From: Janthinobacterium sp. GW458P
GTDB lineage: Bacteria > Pseudomonadota > Gammaproteobacteria > Burkholderiales > Burkholderiaceae_D
NCBI RefSeq assembly: GCF_002127585.1
Contig: NZ_NEGZ01000005.1
Location: 1,441-65,440, forward strand
Length of the DNA: 64,000 nt
Direction: 5' to 3'
The notes under the pieces are model-generated. The model saw only the letters and a list, made by a program, of their open reading frames with translations, was not told the origin of the DNA and did not search any database. The stretch's first letter is position 1, and each line of letters opens with the position of its first letter. Below are positions 26,929 through 38,910 of this stretch, one piece after another. Position numbers and translations under genes: made by a program.

Positions 26929-29100
26929 TTACGAAGACAGAGCAGTATTGCCGAGCGCGGGCATGGCGCCGGAAGCGGCGGCAGCCCCGTTGGACACGGG
27001 AACGGGCAGCAGGATTTCAAACGAGGTACCGGCCTTGCTGCTGCGGCAGCTGATCAAGCCATGCAGGCGCGTGACCAGCTCATGCACGATGGACAGGCCC
27101 AGGCCGTGATGCGCGCCCGCCTTGCCGCTGCGCACCGGCGAGAACAGATTGGCCAGCACGTCCGGCGCCAGGCCAGCGCCATTGTCGCTGATGCACAACT
27201 CCAGGTACAGCCGCCGGTCGCGGTTCACATGGCCGCGGTTGACCACCTCGATGCGTCCGCCGTCCGGCAAGGCTTCGACGGCATTTTTCAGCAGGTTGAG
27301 CAGGATTTGCTTGAGCGTATCCGCATCCGCTTCCACCTCGCTGGGTCCATCCTGCAGGCGCGTGAGCACTTCGATCTTCGCCGGCAAAAATTCGGTGGTG
27401 CGGAACAAGCGCAGCACGTCGTCAACCACGCGCGCGCAATCGGTAACGCCACTGGCCGCCACCGGCTGCAGATCGGCCAGGCCGTTAATCAGCTGGCCGA
27501 CCCGGTCGATCTCCTCGTTGAGGATCGACATTTCTCCCGCCACCGGCTCCTGCTTTTCCAGCTTGTGATCGAGCACGCTCAGGTAATTCTTGATGATGGA
27601 TAGCGGGTTATTCACTTCGTGCACGACGCGACGCGAGGCGGCGCGGTATTCGTCGGCCACGTGATCGAGCTGGCGTCGCGCCAGTCCGCGCGCGCTGATT
27701 GCAGTCTCCAGTGCGCTCGCGGCCTGGTTGCCAAATGCGCGCAGAAAGCCCTCGCGCTTCTGGCTGGCGGGAATCTGCCATGCTGCCACGCCGCCTATCA
27801 GTACGCCCAGGCTGCGCTGCCCCGCCACCAGCGGCAGGCACACCAGGCTGTCCGTGCCGAGGATGCGGAACAGCTGCTCCTCGACGACGCCCAGCGCCGG
27901 CATGTCGCGCTTCAGGAAGGCAGGACGGCACTCAAGCGCCGAGGCGGCAAGGGCCCCCCCCTTGGCCAGCGGTATCGAAAAGCCGGCCAGGCGCTGCTGC
28001 TGTTCGCCCGCCGCCACGCCGACAAGTGCATGGCCGGTAGGGTCTTGCAGCAGGATGACGGTCGTCTCGAAATCGAACAGGATGCGCGCCGAGCGCGTGA
28101 TGGCTTCCAGCAAGCTGGTTTCGCCCTGCTGGCGCGCGAAGGTCTGGCCCACTTCCGACACCAGCACCATATTGCGCACTTCATCGGAAAGCCGCTGCTG
28201 CACCGGATCGAGCGGCGGCGCAAACGCGGGTGGCACGGCGATATCGTCGGCGCCAGCCAGGTCGATGCCCAGATGCTGCGCGGCCAGCTCCACTTGGCGC
28301 GCGGCACTGCCGATCAGGGTTTCCAGCACCTCGACCTCCAGCCCGCACAGGCTTGCCGCCTGCGTGATCGACCCGGCATCGTCGGCATGGCAGCACAGTA
28401 CATGCGCCAGGCGCACGATGCGGATCAGCGGGTGGCTCGCCTCCAGGCGGGCCAGCGGCTCATGGTGATACAGCACGCTATCGGCCAGGAAGGAATCGAG
28501 GTGCCAGCGTTCGATCAGCCAGGCGCCCGCTTCCGCATGCGTGATCTGCAAGGTGCGCTGCTCCACCGCGCACAGGGCGGCGTCATCACGCGCCGTAAAA
28601 TTGAACGCATATTCTTTCGGCGCCGTGGCCAGCAGGGCCAGGCGGCCCACGTTGTGCAGCAAGCCGGCCAGATAAGCTTCCTCGACGTGCGGATAAGCCA
28701 TGGCCTTGGCCAGTGCACGCGCCATGACGGCAGCCGACAGCGAGCTTTTCCAGAAAGCGCGCAAATCGGTGCTGCCGGAATGGGGAAAGCTGCTGAAGGT
28801 CTGGAAGACGGATTCGCTGATGACCAGGGTCTTGATCATGTCCGTGCCCAGCGAGACGAGCGACTGCTCCAGGCTGACGGCCTTATCCTGGCGATGGTAG
28901 GCGGAACTGTTGGCCACACCGAGGATCTTGCTGGTCATGCCCGCATCCTTGGCGATCAGTGCCGCCAGTTCCGGCATGCCGGCATCGTCGGCCTGCAGGT
29001 GGGCGATCAGCTTGATGAGGATCTGCGGCATGGCCGGCAGGCGGGCAATCAGCAGGCGATTGCGAATATCTTGATCAGATTGATGCATCGTATCAGGCAT
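26929..29100 (-). CDS. HDOD-GAF hybrid sensor histidine kinase
   Basis: A 723-residue protein with three parts. Residues about 15-230 are an HDOD domain (LPAMPQILIKLIAHLQADDAG at the start, LLHNVGRLALL in the middle). A GAF-like domain follows at about 310-480. The C-terminal kinase has an H-box RVVHEVNNPLS with His494, an N-box LLKNAVEALPDGG, and G-boxes DNGAGLAP and GLGLSIVHEL. No membrane segments are evident, so it is a soluble sensor. It is the first gene of an operon with a REC-PAS-GGDEF-EAL regulator and a Sel1 protein, and probably phosphorylates that regulator. Confidence 0.9.
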   Translation of the reverse strand: MPDTMHQSDQDIRNRLLIARLPAMPQILIKLIAHLQADDAGMPELAALIAKDAGMTSKILGVANSSAYHRQDKAVSLEQSLVSLGTDMIKTLVISESVFQTFSSFPHSGSTDLRAFWKSSLSAAVMARALAKAMAYPHVEEAYLAGLLHNVGRLALLATAPKEYAFNFTARDDAALCAVEQRTLQITHAEAGAWLIERWHLDSFLADSVLYHHEPLARLEASHPLIRIVRLAHVLCCHADDAGSITQAASLCGLEVEVLETLIGSAARQVELAAQHLGIDLAGADDIAVPPAFAPPLDPVQQRLSDEVRNMVLVSEVGQTFARQQGETSLLEAITRSARILFDFETTVILLQDPTGHALVGVAAGEQQQRLAGFSIPLAKGGALAASALECRPAFLKRDMPALGVVEEQLFRILGTDSLVCLPLVAGQRSLGVLIGGVAAWQIPASQKREGFLRAFGNQAASALETAISARGLARRQLDHVADEYRAASRRVVHEVNNPLSIIKNYLSVLDHKLEKQEPVAGEMSILNEEIDRVGQLINGLADLQPVAASGVTDCARVVDDVLRLFRTTEFLPAKIEVLTRLQDGPSEVEADADTLKQILLNLLKNAVEALPDGGRIEVVNRGHVNRDRRLYLELCISDNGAGLAPDVLANLFSPVRSGKAGAHHGLGLSIVHELVTRLHGLISCRSSKAGTSFEILLPVPVSNGAAAASGAMPALGNTALSS

Positions 29101-29290
29101 TGCCGGTTTGAAAAGGAAGAGCGCTCAGCAGCGAAGCGCGGCCACGTTCAGAGGAATCCTCCACTCCTGTAACCAAAAATAAACTGCCTGAGAGGATGCC
29201 GGGAAAAAAAGTCATCTTATCATAAGCGCCGGATATTACTTGCAATATAGAAAATTAAGTTGAAATAAATCCAGCGTTCTGCGTTGGAAA

Positions 29291-30571
29291 CTATGCCTTC
29301 AAGACACCGAGCAAACGGTGACGGAAACGCCGGGAAATCAGCCACAGCGCCAAGGCCAGACCTGTAAACGCCAACTGGCCGGACGCCAGCCACAACACGG
29401 AGCCGGACAGTAACGGCGAAATCACGCCAGCCACCACAGCGCCCAGCAAGGTGCTGGCGAACGACTGGCACGACGCCACTGTGCCGCGGATATGCGGGAA
29501 CAGGTCCAGCGCCAGCAAAGTAGCACCCGGCCCTACCAGGGACATGCCGAAGGTGTAAAAGAACAGCGGCAGCACCGACCATGGCAAGGATGGCGGCAGG
29601 AACAGGTGGTACACGACATTGACGCTGGCCGCACACAGCAGGAAGGTAAAGCCGATGCCGATCTGGCGCGCGAACGTGACCTTGCCGGCGATGCGGTTGG
29701 CCGCCAGCGCCCCCATGAAAATGCCGCTCACGCAGGGAATGAACAACCAGCCGAACTGCGACGGTCCCAGGTGCAGCTGCTTGGGCAGCATTTCCGGTGC
29801 GGCCGTAATGAACAGGAACAGGCCCGCGAAATTGAGCGCGACGATGCCGGCCTTGATGTGGAACAGGGGCGAGCGCAGGATTTGGCCATAGCTCGACGCC
29901 AGGAAGCGGGGGTTGAAAGGCTGGCGCTTTTCCATCGGCAGGGTCTCGGGCAGGCGCCAGTAGCAGAACGCCAGCAGCACCACCGTGTAAAAGGCGAGGA
30001 ACAGGAAGATCGAGCGCCAGTCGAACCAGATGACGATCCAGCCGCCTAGAATGGGCGCTACGGCCGGAGCGATGGAAAAGATCATCGTCACCAGCGACAG
30101 CAGCCGCGCCGCTGCCGCATCGGCATACAGATCACGAATGATGGCGCGGCTGATCACCACGCCAGCACCCGCCGAGACGCCCTGCATGATGCGGAAGAAC
30201 CACAGATAGTGCACCGTGTGCGCCGAGGCGCAGCCGAGCGAGCCAATGGCAAACATCAGCAGCGACACGAGGATGACATTGCGCCGGCCGAAGGTATCCG
30301 AGATCGCGCCATGCCACAGCACCATGCCGGCAAAGGCCAGCATGTAGAACGTCAACGACTGCTGCACCTCCAGCGGCGAGGCCTGCAGCGATCCCTGTAT
30401 CGCGCCAAAGGCGGGCAAATAGGTGTCGATCGACAAGGGTCCCAGCATCGATAGCCCGGCCAGCATCATGGCCAGCGCACCGCGGCTCAGCGGCGCCATG
30501 TGGCTTGGTGTAGGAGGCGGAACGGGCGTGACCGGGTCGGGCGGTACATTGGCCGGAGGGGTGGGAAACAT
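29291..30571 (-). CDS. Bcr/CflA-family multidrug efflux MFS transporter
   Basis: A 426-residue inner-membrane proton-driven exporter of the DHA1 Bcr/CflA type, with 12 hydrophobic segments. Hallmarks are SIDTYLPAF in the first segment, DTFGRRNVILVSL in loop 2-3, RIMQGVSAGAGVVISRAIIRDLY, and FSIAPAVAPILGGWI. The N-terminal 25 residues are Pro/Thr-rich and unlike the family, so translation may instead begin at MAPLSRG (30499). Substrates cannot be predicted. Confidence 0.9.
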   Translation of the reverse strand: MFPTPPANVPPDPVTPVPPPTPSHMAPLSRGALAMMLAGLSMLGPLSIDTYLPAFGAIQGSLQASPLEVQQSLTFYMLAFAGMVLWHGAISDTFGRRNVILVSLLMFAIGSLGCASAHTVHYLWFFRIMQGVSAGAGVVISRAIIRDLYADAAAARLLSLVTMIFSIAPAVAPILGGWIVIWFDWRSIFLFLAFYTVVLLAFCYWRLPETLPMEKRQPFNPRFLASSYGQILRSPLFHIKAGIVALNFAGLFLFITAAPEMLPKQLHLGPSQFGWLFIPCVSGIFMGALAANRIAGKVTFARQIGIGFTFLLCAASVNVVYHLFLPPSLPWSVLPLFFYTFGMSLVGPGATLLALDLFPHIRGTVASCQSFASTLLGAVVAGVISPLLSGSVLWLASGQLAFTGLALALWLISRRFRHRLLGVLKA

Positions 30572-30654
30572 GGCGGATCCAAGGTGGCGCGCGGACCGGT
30601 TTCGGTCCGCGCGAGGTACTGCGTTACTACAAACGTCTACAGACTCCAAAATAG

Positions 30655-30764
30655 CTGATAAAACCGTCGCGAGCGGAAGGGAGAGGTGGCCGAGAAGCGC
30701 AGCCGTACACGAGTACGGCGAGCATCACAGGCCGCCTATCCCGACGCGCAGCAGGTTTGATCAG
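30655..30764. repeat. Dispersed nested-hairpin repeat, family A, copy 2
   Basis: A 110-bp element between the efflux gene and rlmL. The ends CTGATaAAACC and GGTTTgATCAG pair with one mismatch, GGTGGCC pairs with GGCCGCC, and GCCGTAC-ACGA-GTACGGC forms the central hairpin. Compared with copy 1 (14921-15022) the core is nearly identical while stem positions differ in compensating pairs. The right arm contains the rlmL stop codon (30761-30763). Confidence 0.75.
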
Positions 30765-31963
30765 TTATTTTTTGGCTTGGCTTCTTCGCGGCGATTGTAG
30801 CCGGCGACCATATCAAAGCGGAACAAACGGCATTCCAGCGCGCCGTTGAAGAATGGCGTCTTGCGCGCCTCCTTCAGCCGCAGCAGCTTGGGCAGGCCCA
30901 GGTCGGCCGTAAACAGGAACACGGTCCAGCCGGCGAAGCGCTGCTTCAGGGTCGTGCCCATGGCCGAATAAAAGGAAGTCGACAGTTCATCTTCCGGGAT
31001 GGTGCTGTCGCCGCGCACGCCGATACGCTCACCGTACGGCGGGTTGGTCAGCATGATGCCGGGCACGTCGCTTGGTGGCTTGACTTCCTGTGCCTCGATC
31101 TGCTTCAACGGCACGTCGAAGCGCACGCCGGCGCAACGCAGGTTATGACGCGTCATGGCGACCATGTCGCCCGAGATGTCGCTGCCGAAAATGGTCGGTT
31201 CTGCCGGCAGCGGATTGACCTTGATGGCGTTTTTCATGGCATTCCACGGCGCGGGATCGAAGTCGTGGAAGTTTTCAAACGCGAACTGGCGCGACGCGCC
31301 CGGTGGAATGCCCTGCAGCATCTGCGCCGCTTCGGCCAGGATGGTGCCGGAACCGCACATCGGGTCGAACAGCACCATGCCAGGCTTCCAGCCCGACACG
31401 CGCAGCAGGCCGGCGGCCAGGTTTTCGCGCAGCGGCGCGTCGCCCGTCTCTTCGCGCCAGCCGCGTTTGAACAGGGCTTCGCCTGAAGTGTCGAGATAGA
31501 CGGTAAACGTGTGCGCGTCAAGGAAGCCGACGATGCGCATGTCCGGCGTCTTGGTGTTGACGGATGGACGCTCGTTGAACTGGTCGCGGAAGCGGTCGCA
31601 GATCGCATCCTTGATCTTCAACGTCGTGAACTCCAGGCTGCGCAGCGGCGATTTCACGGCCGTAACGTCGACGCGGATCGTATGGTGCACGCCGAACCAG
31701 TCTTCCCATGCTTGCGCCAGGGTCAGGTCATAAATGTCATTTTCCGTCTTGTAGCCGGAATGGGCCATGCGCATCAGCACGCGCGAAGCGATGCGCGAAT
31801 GCAGGTTGATGCGGTAAGCATCGAGCAGGTCGCCCGAGCAGTGTACGCCGCCCGGCACCTGGTTGTGGACCTTCATGGTCGCACTATCCTGGGCGATCTC
31901 GCCCAGTTCCTCGGCCAGCGCCGCTTCCATGCCGCGCGGGCATGGGCAAAAATATGAAGCCAT
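30761..31963 (-). CDS. rlmL: THUMP-domain 23S rRNA guanine-N2 methyltransferase (RlmL-like)
   Basis: A 400-residue SAM-dependent RNA methyltransferase. An N-terminal ferredoxin-like plus THUMP region (about 1-160) precedes a Rossmann methyltransferase with FDPMCGSGT and the catalytic NPPYGERIG, the N2-guanine signature. It corresponds to the N-terminal RlmL half of the enterobacterial RlmKL fusion, which makes m2G2445; the RlmK half is absent, as is usual outside gammaproteobacteria. The start MASYFCPCPRG at 31963 was chosen over an upstream in-frame start by homology. Confidence 0.88.
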   Translation of the reverse strand: MASYFCPCPRGMEAALAEELGEIAQDSATMKVHNQVPGGVHCSGDLLDAYRINLHSRIASRVLMRMAHSGYKTENDIYDLTLAQAWEDWFGVHHTIRVDVTAVKSPLRSLEFTTLKIKDAICDRFRDQFNERPSVNTKTPDMRIVGFLDAHTFTVYLDTSGEALFKRGWREETGDAPLRENLAAGLLRVSGWKPGMVLFDPMCGSGTILAEAAQMLQGIPPGASRQFAFENFHDFDPAPWNAMKNAIKVNPLPAEPTIFGSDISGDMVAMTRHNLRCAGVRFDVPLKQIEAQEVKPPSDVPGIMLTNPPYGERIGVRGDSTIPEDELSTSFYSAMGTTLKQRFAGWTVFLFTADLGLPKLLRLKEARKTPFFNGALECRLFRFDMVAGYNRREEAKPKNN

Positions 31964-32010
31964 GGTGGTGTACCCTTTATCCGTTGAAAAACAATTTACT
32001 AAAACCCACA

Positions 32011-32047
32011 AGCAAAAAATGGGGTCAGACCCGCCGGGTCAGACCCC
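32011..32047 (-). terminator. Intrinsic terminator built from GGGGTCAGACCC
   Basis: GGGGTC-A-GACCC, loop GCC, GGGTC-A-GACCCC (32021-32047) forms a strong stem with one A-A mismatch. On the minus strand it is followed by ATTTTTTG, placing an intrinsic terminator 16 bases after the stop of the isomerase gene at 32064. Confidence 0.75.
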
Positions 32048-32063
32048 GGCATCAAAACTAAAC

Positions 32064-32678
32064 TTATTTCTCCAGCTCCCGCTCGACGAAATCGAGGCGG
32101 TCCTGGCCCCAGTACCCTTCGCCATCGACGATATACCACGGCGAACCGAAGACGGAAGCGGCGGTGGCCGCATCCGTGTTGGCATCGTATTCCGCCTGCA
32201 CGCTGGCCGTTTCCGACGTCTTCAGCAACTGGCGGCCATCGAAGCCGGCATCGAGCGCGATCTGCACCAGGGTTTCCTCGTCACCGATGTTGCGTTCCTC
32301 GGCCCACAGGCCGCGCATGATGGCGTGCGCCAGGTTCAGCGAAGCGTCCACGCCATGCGCCAGGCGCGTGGCGATGATCAGCTTGGCCGACGCTTCCGGC
32401 GAGACGGGAAAGAACTTCGGCTGCAGGGTCAATGGCACTTGCAAAAAGGCCGACCAGCGCGCCAGCTCGGCCAGGCGGTAGGCCTGGCGCTGCGGCGCGC
32501 GCTTGGCCAGCGGCAGGCCGCCCGAAACGCTGAAGACCTTGCCCAGGTCGAAGGGACGCACGTCGATCTGTGCGCCCGTCTTCGCGGCGATGGCCATCAG
32601 ACGCGCATGCCCCAGGTAGGTCCATGGCGAGTGGGGCGCAAAAAAATACTGCACGACTTTGCTCTGGCTTGCACTCAT
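32064..32678 (-). CDS. 2-hydroxychromene-2-carboxylate isomerase-like (DsbA fold)
   Basis: A 204-residue thioredoxin/DsbA-fold protein of the HCCA-isomerase (kappa GST) type. The N-terminal VVQYFFAPHSPWTYLGHARL carries the Ser-Pro-Trp active-site loop in place of CxxC; the C-terminal ASVFGSPWYIVDGEGYWGQDRLDFVE is diagnostic. In naphthalene degraders the enzyme is glutathione-dependent, but no aromatic pathway genes are nearby, so the true substrate is unknown. hemJ starts upstream on the same strand. Confidence 0.85.
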   Translation of the reverse strand: MSASQSKVVQYFFAPHSPWTYLGHARLMAIAAKTGAQIDVRPFDLGKVFSVSGGLPLAKRAPQRQAYRLAELARWSAFLQVPLTLQPKFFPVSPEASAKLIIATRLAHGVDASLNLAHAIMRGLWAEERNIGDEETLVQIALDAGFDGRQLLKTSETASVQAEYDANTDAATAASVFGSPWYIVDGEGYWGQDRLDFVERELEK

Positions 32679-32688
32679 CTCGACTCCC

Positions 32689-33126
32689 TTAGAAAGGCTT
32701 GACCACGACCAGCACGACGACGGCCAGCAGCATCACCACGGGCACCTCGTTAAACCAGCGGAACCAGGTGTGGCTGCGCTTGTTGACGCCTTTTTCAAAC
32801 TTGCGCAGGATGGAACCGCAGGCGTGGTGATAGCCGAGCAGGAGCACCACGAACGTCAGCTTGGCATGCATCCAGCCCGGCATCTTCATGCGGCCTTCCC
32901 CCCCGCCGTACAGCATCCACATCAGTGCCAGCCCCAACACCATGGCCGGCAGCGCCAGCAGGGACATAAAGCGGTACAGCTTGCGCGCCATCAGCAGCAG
33001 CCGCTCGGTGGCCACCGTTTCCGTCTCCATCGCCAGGTTCACGAAGATGCGCGGCAAATAAAACAGGCCGGCGAACCAGGACATGACAAAAATGATATGG
33101 AAGGCTTTAGTCCAGAGAAAGAGCAT
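32689..33126 (-). CDS. hemJ: Protoporphyrinogen oxidase HemJ (UPF0093/CopD family)
   Basis: A 145-residue membrane protein with four hydrophobic segments. MLFLWTKAFHIIFVMSWFAG and LFYLPRIFV carry the conserved histidine and tryptophan of HemJ, and KLTFVVLLLGYHH the later His/Lys positions. HemJ oxidises protoporphyrinogen IX in haem synthesis in many Gram-negative bacteria. The start MLFLWTKAF at 33126 was chosen by homology. It sits downstream of proA on the same strand. Confidence 0.88.
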   Translation of the reverse strand: MLFLWTKAFHIIFVMSWFAGLFYLPRIFVNLAMETETVATERLLLMARKLYRFMSLLALPAMVLGLALMWMLYGGGEGRMKMPGWMHAKLTFVVLLLGYHHACGSILRKFEKGVNKRSHTWFRWFNEVPVVMLLAVVVLVVVKPF

Positions 33127-33196
33127 GGGGTTCCCAGTGTCAGAGGTATCGAAAAAGGAGAGCGCGGACCGCCTTGTGGGCCGCCCGCGAAAGAGA

Positions 33197-34480
33197 CTAT
33201 TTGCGCACTTCGCCGTGGCCGAAGACCACATACTTGAGCGACGTCAGGCCTTCCAGCCCCACGGGACCGCGCGCATGCAGCTTGTCGTTCGAGATGCCGA
33301 TTTCGGCGCCCAGGCCATACTCGAAGCCGTCGGCGAAGCGCGTGGAAGCATTCACCATCACCGAGGCGGAATCTACTTCCCGCAGGAAGCGCAGCGCGTC
33401 GCTGTAATCTTCCGTGATGATGGACTCCGTGTGCTTGGACGAATACCGGTTGATGTGGTCCATCGCCTCGTCGATGCCCTCGACCACCTTCACCGACAGG
33501 ATGGCGGCCAGGTATTCGGTGCGCCAGTCTTCCTCGGTGGCTGCCACCAGGTGCGGGTAAGCGGCAGCGGCCAGGATCGCATGGCTTTCCGCATCGGCGC
33601 GCAGTTCCACCTGCTTGCTGAGGTACAGTTCGGCCAGCTGTGGCAGCACGGTGGCGGCGATGGCACGCGACACGAGCAAAGTTTCCATGGTGTTGCAGGT
33701 GCCATAGCGGTGGCACTTGGCGTTGAAGCCGATGTCCAGCGCTTTCTTGATATCGGCCTTGGCGTCGATGTAGACGTGGCAGATGCCATCGAGGTGCTTG
33801 ATCATCGGCACGGTGGCTTCGTTCATCAGGCGCGCGATCAAGCCCTTGCCGCCGCGCGGCACGATAACATCCACGTACTGCGGCATGGTGATGAGGGCGC
33901 CGACGGCGGCACGGTCGGTGGTGTCGATCACTTGCACGGCATCGGCAGGAAGACCTGCTCCCAGCAGTCCTTCCTGCACCAGCCTGGCCAGCGCGCGGTT
34001 GCAATGGATGGCTTCCGAGCCGCCGCGCAGGATCGTCGCGTTGCCGCTCTTGATGCATAGACCGGCCGCATCCACCGTCACGTTGGGGCGGGCTTCATAG
34101 ATGATGCCGATGACGCCCAGCGGCACGCGCATCTGCCCCACCTGTATGCCCGTCGGGCGAAATTTCATGTTCGAGATCTCGCCGATCGGGTCGGCCAGCG
34201 CGACGATTTGCGTCAAGCCTTCGACCATGGTGGCAATGGCAGAGTCGGACAGGGTCAGGCGGTCAAGCATGGCCGGCGCCAGGCCGGCGGCCGCTGCCGC
34301 ATCGAGGTCACGCTGGTTGGCCGCGCGCAGCAGATCCGCATCGCGCACGATGGCCGCGGCGATCAGGCTCAGGGCGCGGTTGCGCGTGGCGCTGTCGGCA
34401 CGCGCCATGGCGCGCGAAGCGGCGCGCGCGCGCGTGCCCACGTCCTGCATATATTCGGTGATATCCATGCTCGTATCCAT
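33197..34480 (-). CDS. proA: Glutamate-5-semialdehyde dehydrogenase
   Basis: A 427-residue NADPH-dependent gamma-glutamyl phosphate reductase, second step of proline synthesis. [23 protein letters not shown] is split across the cofactor region, and the catalytic cysteine lies in [13 protein letters not shown]. Two alternative starts exist (34480 and 34468). It is the fourth gene of the run leuS-lptE-holA-proA, five bases after holA, an order usual in Burkholderiales. Confidence 0.96.
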   Translation of the reverse strand: MDTSMDITEYMQDVGTRARAASRAMARADSATRNRALSLIAAAIVRDADLLRAANQRDLDAAAAAGLAPAMLDRLTLSDSAIATMVEGLTQIVALADPIGEISNMKFRPTGIQVGQMRVPLGVIGIIYEARPNVTVDAAGLCIKSGNATILRGGSEAIHCNRALARLVQEGLLGAGLPADAVQVIDTTDRAAVGALITMPQYVDVIVPRGGKGLIARLMNEATVPMIKHLDGICHVYIDAKADIKKALDIGFNAKCHRYGTCNTMETLLVSRAIAATVLPQLAELYLSKQVELRADAESHAILAAAAYPHLVAATEEDWRTEYLAAILSVKVVEGIDEAMDHINRYSSKHTESIITEDYSDALRFLREVDSASVMVNASTRFADGFEYGLGAEIGISNDKLHARGPVGLEGLTSLKYVVFGHGEVRK

Positions 34481-34485
34481 AAAAG

Positions 34486-35502
34486 TTAACCCTTGGCGAT
34501 CTTCAGACCCAGTTGCAGCATGGCGTCCCAGGCATCACCCGCGTAGCCCCTGGCGCGCAAGCCCTTGATCATCTTGTCCACCTGCGCCGCCTGTTGCAGC
34601 GCCGCTTCCAGCACGGGCAGCGAAATGCGCCGCAGGGCTGGCTCCATCATGCGCTCGCGCGGCCCCCAGATGCGGCATTCCTTCAGCAGAGCGCTCAGCG
34701 GACGTCCCTGCGCCATGCCCGATTTCAATTTTAACAGCGTGCGGATTTCCTCGGAGACGGCCCACAAGACCAGCGGCAGCGCCTCGCCCTCGCCTTTCAA
34801 GCCTTCCAGCATGCGCACCAGGCGCGCAGGGTCGCCTGCCAGCATGGCTTCGGACAGCTTGAAGACATCGTAGCGGGCCACGTTCAGCACCGCGTCCTGC
34901 ACTTGCTCATACGTCAGCTTGCCCGCTGCGTGCAGCAAGCCCAGCTTCTGGATTTCCTGGTGCGCCGCCAGCAGGTTGCCTTCGACGCGTTCGGCGATGA
35001 AGTCGATGCTGGCCCGCTCCGCGCTCTGCCCCTGCGCCGCCAGGCGCTGGCCTATCCACAGCGGTAACTGCGCCCGTTCCACATTCGGAATCTCGATGTA
35101 GACGGCTGCCTGCTGCAGGCTGGCCACCCAGGCCGCCTTTTGCGTGGCCCAGTCCAGCTTGGGCAAGGTGATCAGCGTCAGATTGTCGGGGCTGAGGTTT
35201 TTTGCATAGCTTTGCAGCGCCGCGCCGCCATCCTTGCCCGGCTTGCCGGTGGGGATGCGCAGCTCGATCAATTTTTTATCGCCGAACAGCGACAGCTCCT
35301 GATTCGCCGCCAGCAGTTCGCCCCACTTGAAGCTGCGCTCCACCGTCAGCACGTCGCGCTCGGAAAACCCTTGCGCGCGCGCCGCGCGGCGGATCTTGTC
35401 GGCAGCTTCCAGCGCCAGCAGATGCTCGTCGCTGGTGATCACATACAGCTGCGCCAGCGGCTTGGCCACATGCCCATCGAGCGCGTCTATCCGCAATTGC
35501 AT
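34486..35502 (-). CDS. holA: DNA polymerase III subunit delta
   Basis: A 338-residue clamp-loader subunit that opens the beta sliding clamp. The N-terminus [21 protein letters not shown] and [16 protein letters not shown] are typical of HolA, and the C-terminal helical collar follows. Walker motifs are absent, as in all delta subunits. It lies ten bases after lptE and immediately before proA. Confidence 0.93.
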   Translation of the reverse strand: MQLRIDALDGHVAKPLAQLYVITSDEHLLALEAADKIRRAARAQGFSERDVLTVERSFKWGELLAANQELSLFGDKKLIELRIPTGKPGKDGGAALQSYAKNLSPDNLTLITLPKLDWATQKAAWVASLQQAAVYIEIPNVERAQLPLWIGQRLAAQGQSAERASIDFIAERVEGNLLAAHQEIQKLGLLHAAGKLTYEQVQDAVLNVARYDVFKLSEAMLAGDPARLVRMLEGLKGEGEALPLVLWAVSEEIRTLLKLKSGMAQGRPLSALLKECRIWGPRERMMEPALRRISLPVLEAALQQAAQVDKMIKGLRARGYAGDAWDAMLQLGLKIAKG

Positions 35503-35512
35503 GGCGGCCCCG

Positions 35513-36112
35513 TTACTGCTGCGGGGTTGCCGGCGCGACCGGCGTCACGGGCGCCACTGGCGCCACCGACATGGCTGGCAGCAGCGGCTTGATGGCGGCC
35601 AGGCGACGCATGATCTGCTGCACCATATCGTTGCGCATGTCACGGTACAGCTGCGTTTCTTCCGTCTCCATGGCCAGCAACTGCGCTTCATTGAACGTGA
35701 TCGGACGCACCAGGCTGATGGTCGTCGGCGCCAGCAACTGGTTCCCCGCCTTGTCCAGCACACGGAAATTGATCGAGTATCCGAGCTGGTACTCGCTTAC
35801 GCGGCCATTTTTGTTCAGGGACAGGATGGTCTTGGTACGAGTCCTCTCCGGATCGCTGAGGACTTCAAGGACGGCGTCCGCGCCATCCTTGAGGTTAACC
35901 ACTTCCGTGCTGCCGATGGCGCGGATATAGCGTTTCAGGTCAATCGCCAGCGGCGATGAGTCGGGCAAGCCGATATACATCGTCGCGAACGGCAGCATGA
36001 AACTGCCATTCGAACCGCGCAGGTGAAAGCCGCAGGCCGACAGCAGGACTGTCAGGCCCAACGCCAGCACGGCGCGGCGGCCCGACAGCGATACTTGAGA
36101 GGAAATCGTCAT
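35513..36112 (-). CDS. lptE: LPS-assembly lipoprotein LptE
   Basis: A 199-residue outer-membrane lipoprotein that plugs LptD during LPS insertion. The signal peptide ends in the lipobox LLSAC (Cys27), followed by the family-typical GFHLRG. The C-terminal 25 residues are an Ala/Pro/Val-rich tail (VAPVAPVTPVAPATP). It lies two bases after leuS and before holA, the standard order. Confidence 0.93.
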   Translation of the reverse strand: MTISSQVSLSGRRAVLALGLTVLLSACGFHLRGSNGSFMLPFATMYIGLPDSSPLAIDLKRYIRAIGSTEVVNLKDGADAVLEVLSDPERTRTKTILSLNKNGRVSEYQLGYSINFRVLDKAGNQLLAPTTISLVRPITFNEAQLLAMETEETQLYRDMRNDMVQQIMRRLAAIKPLLPAMSVAPVAPVTPVAPATPQQ

Positions 36113-36114
36113 GA

Positions 36115-38787
<2,673 letters not shown>

Positions 38788-38910
38788 TTATACTGGTTGT
38801 CGCCGCCCGATAGCGCGGCGCGCTGGCGGCCCGGGCCGGCATATTTTTGCGAGCGCACAATTATGCTGTGTGATATATACACAATCTTGTTCTTTGCATC
38901 AAAGCCGGCC

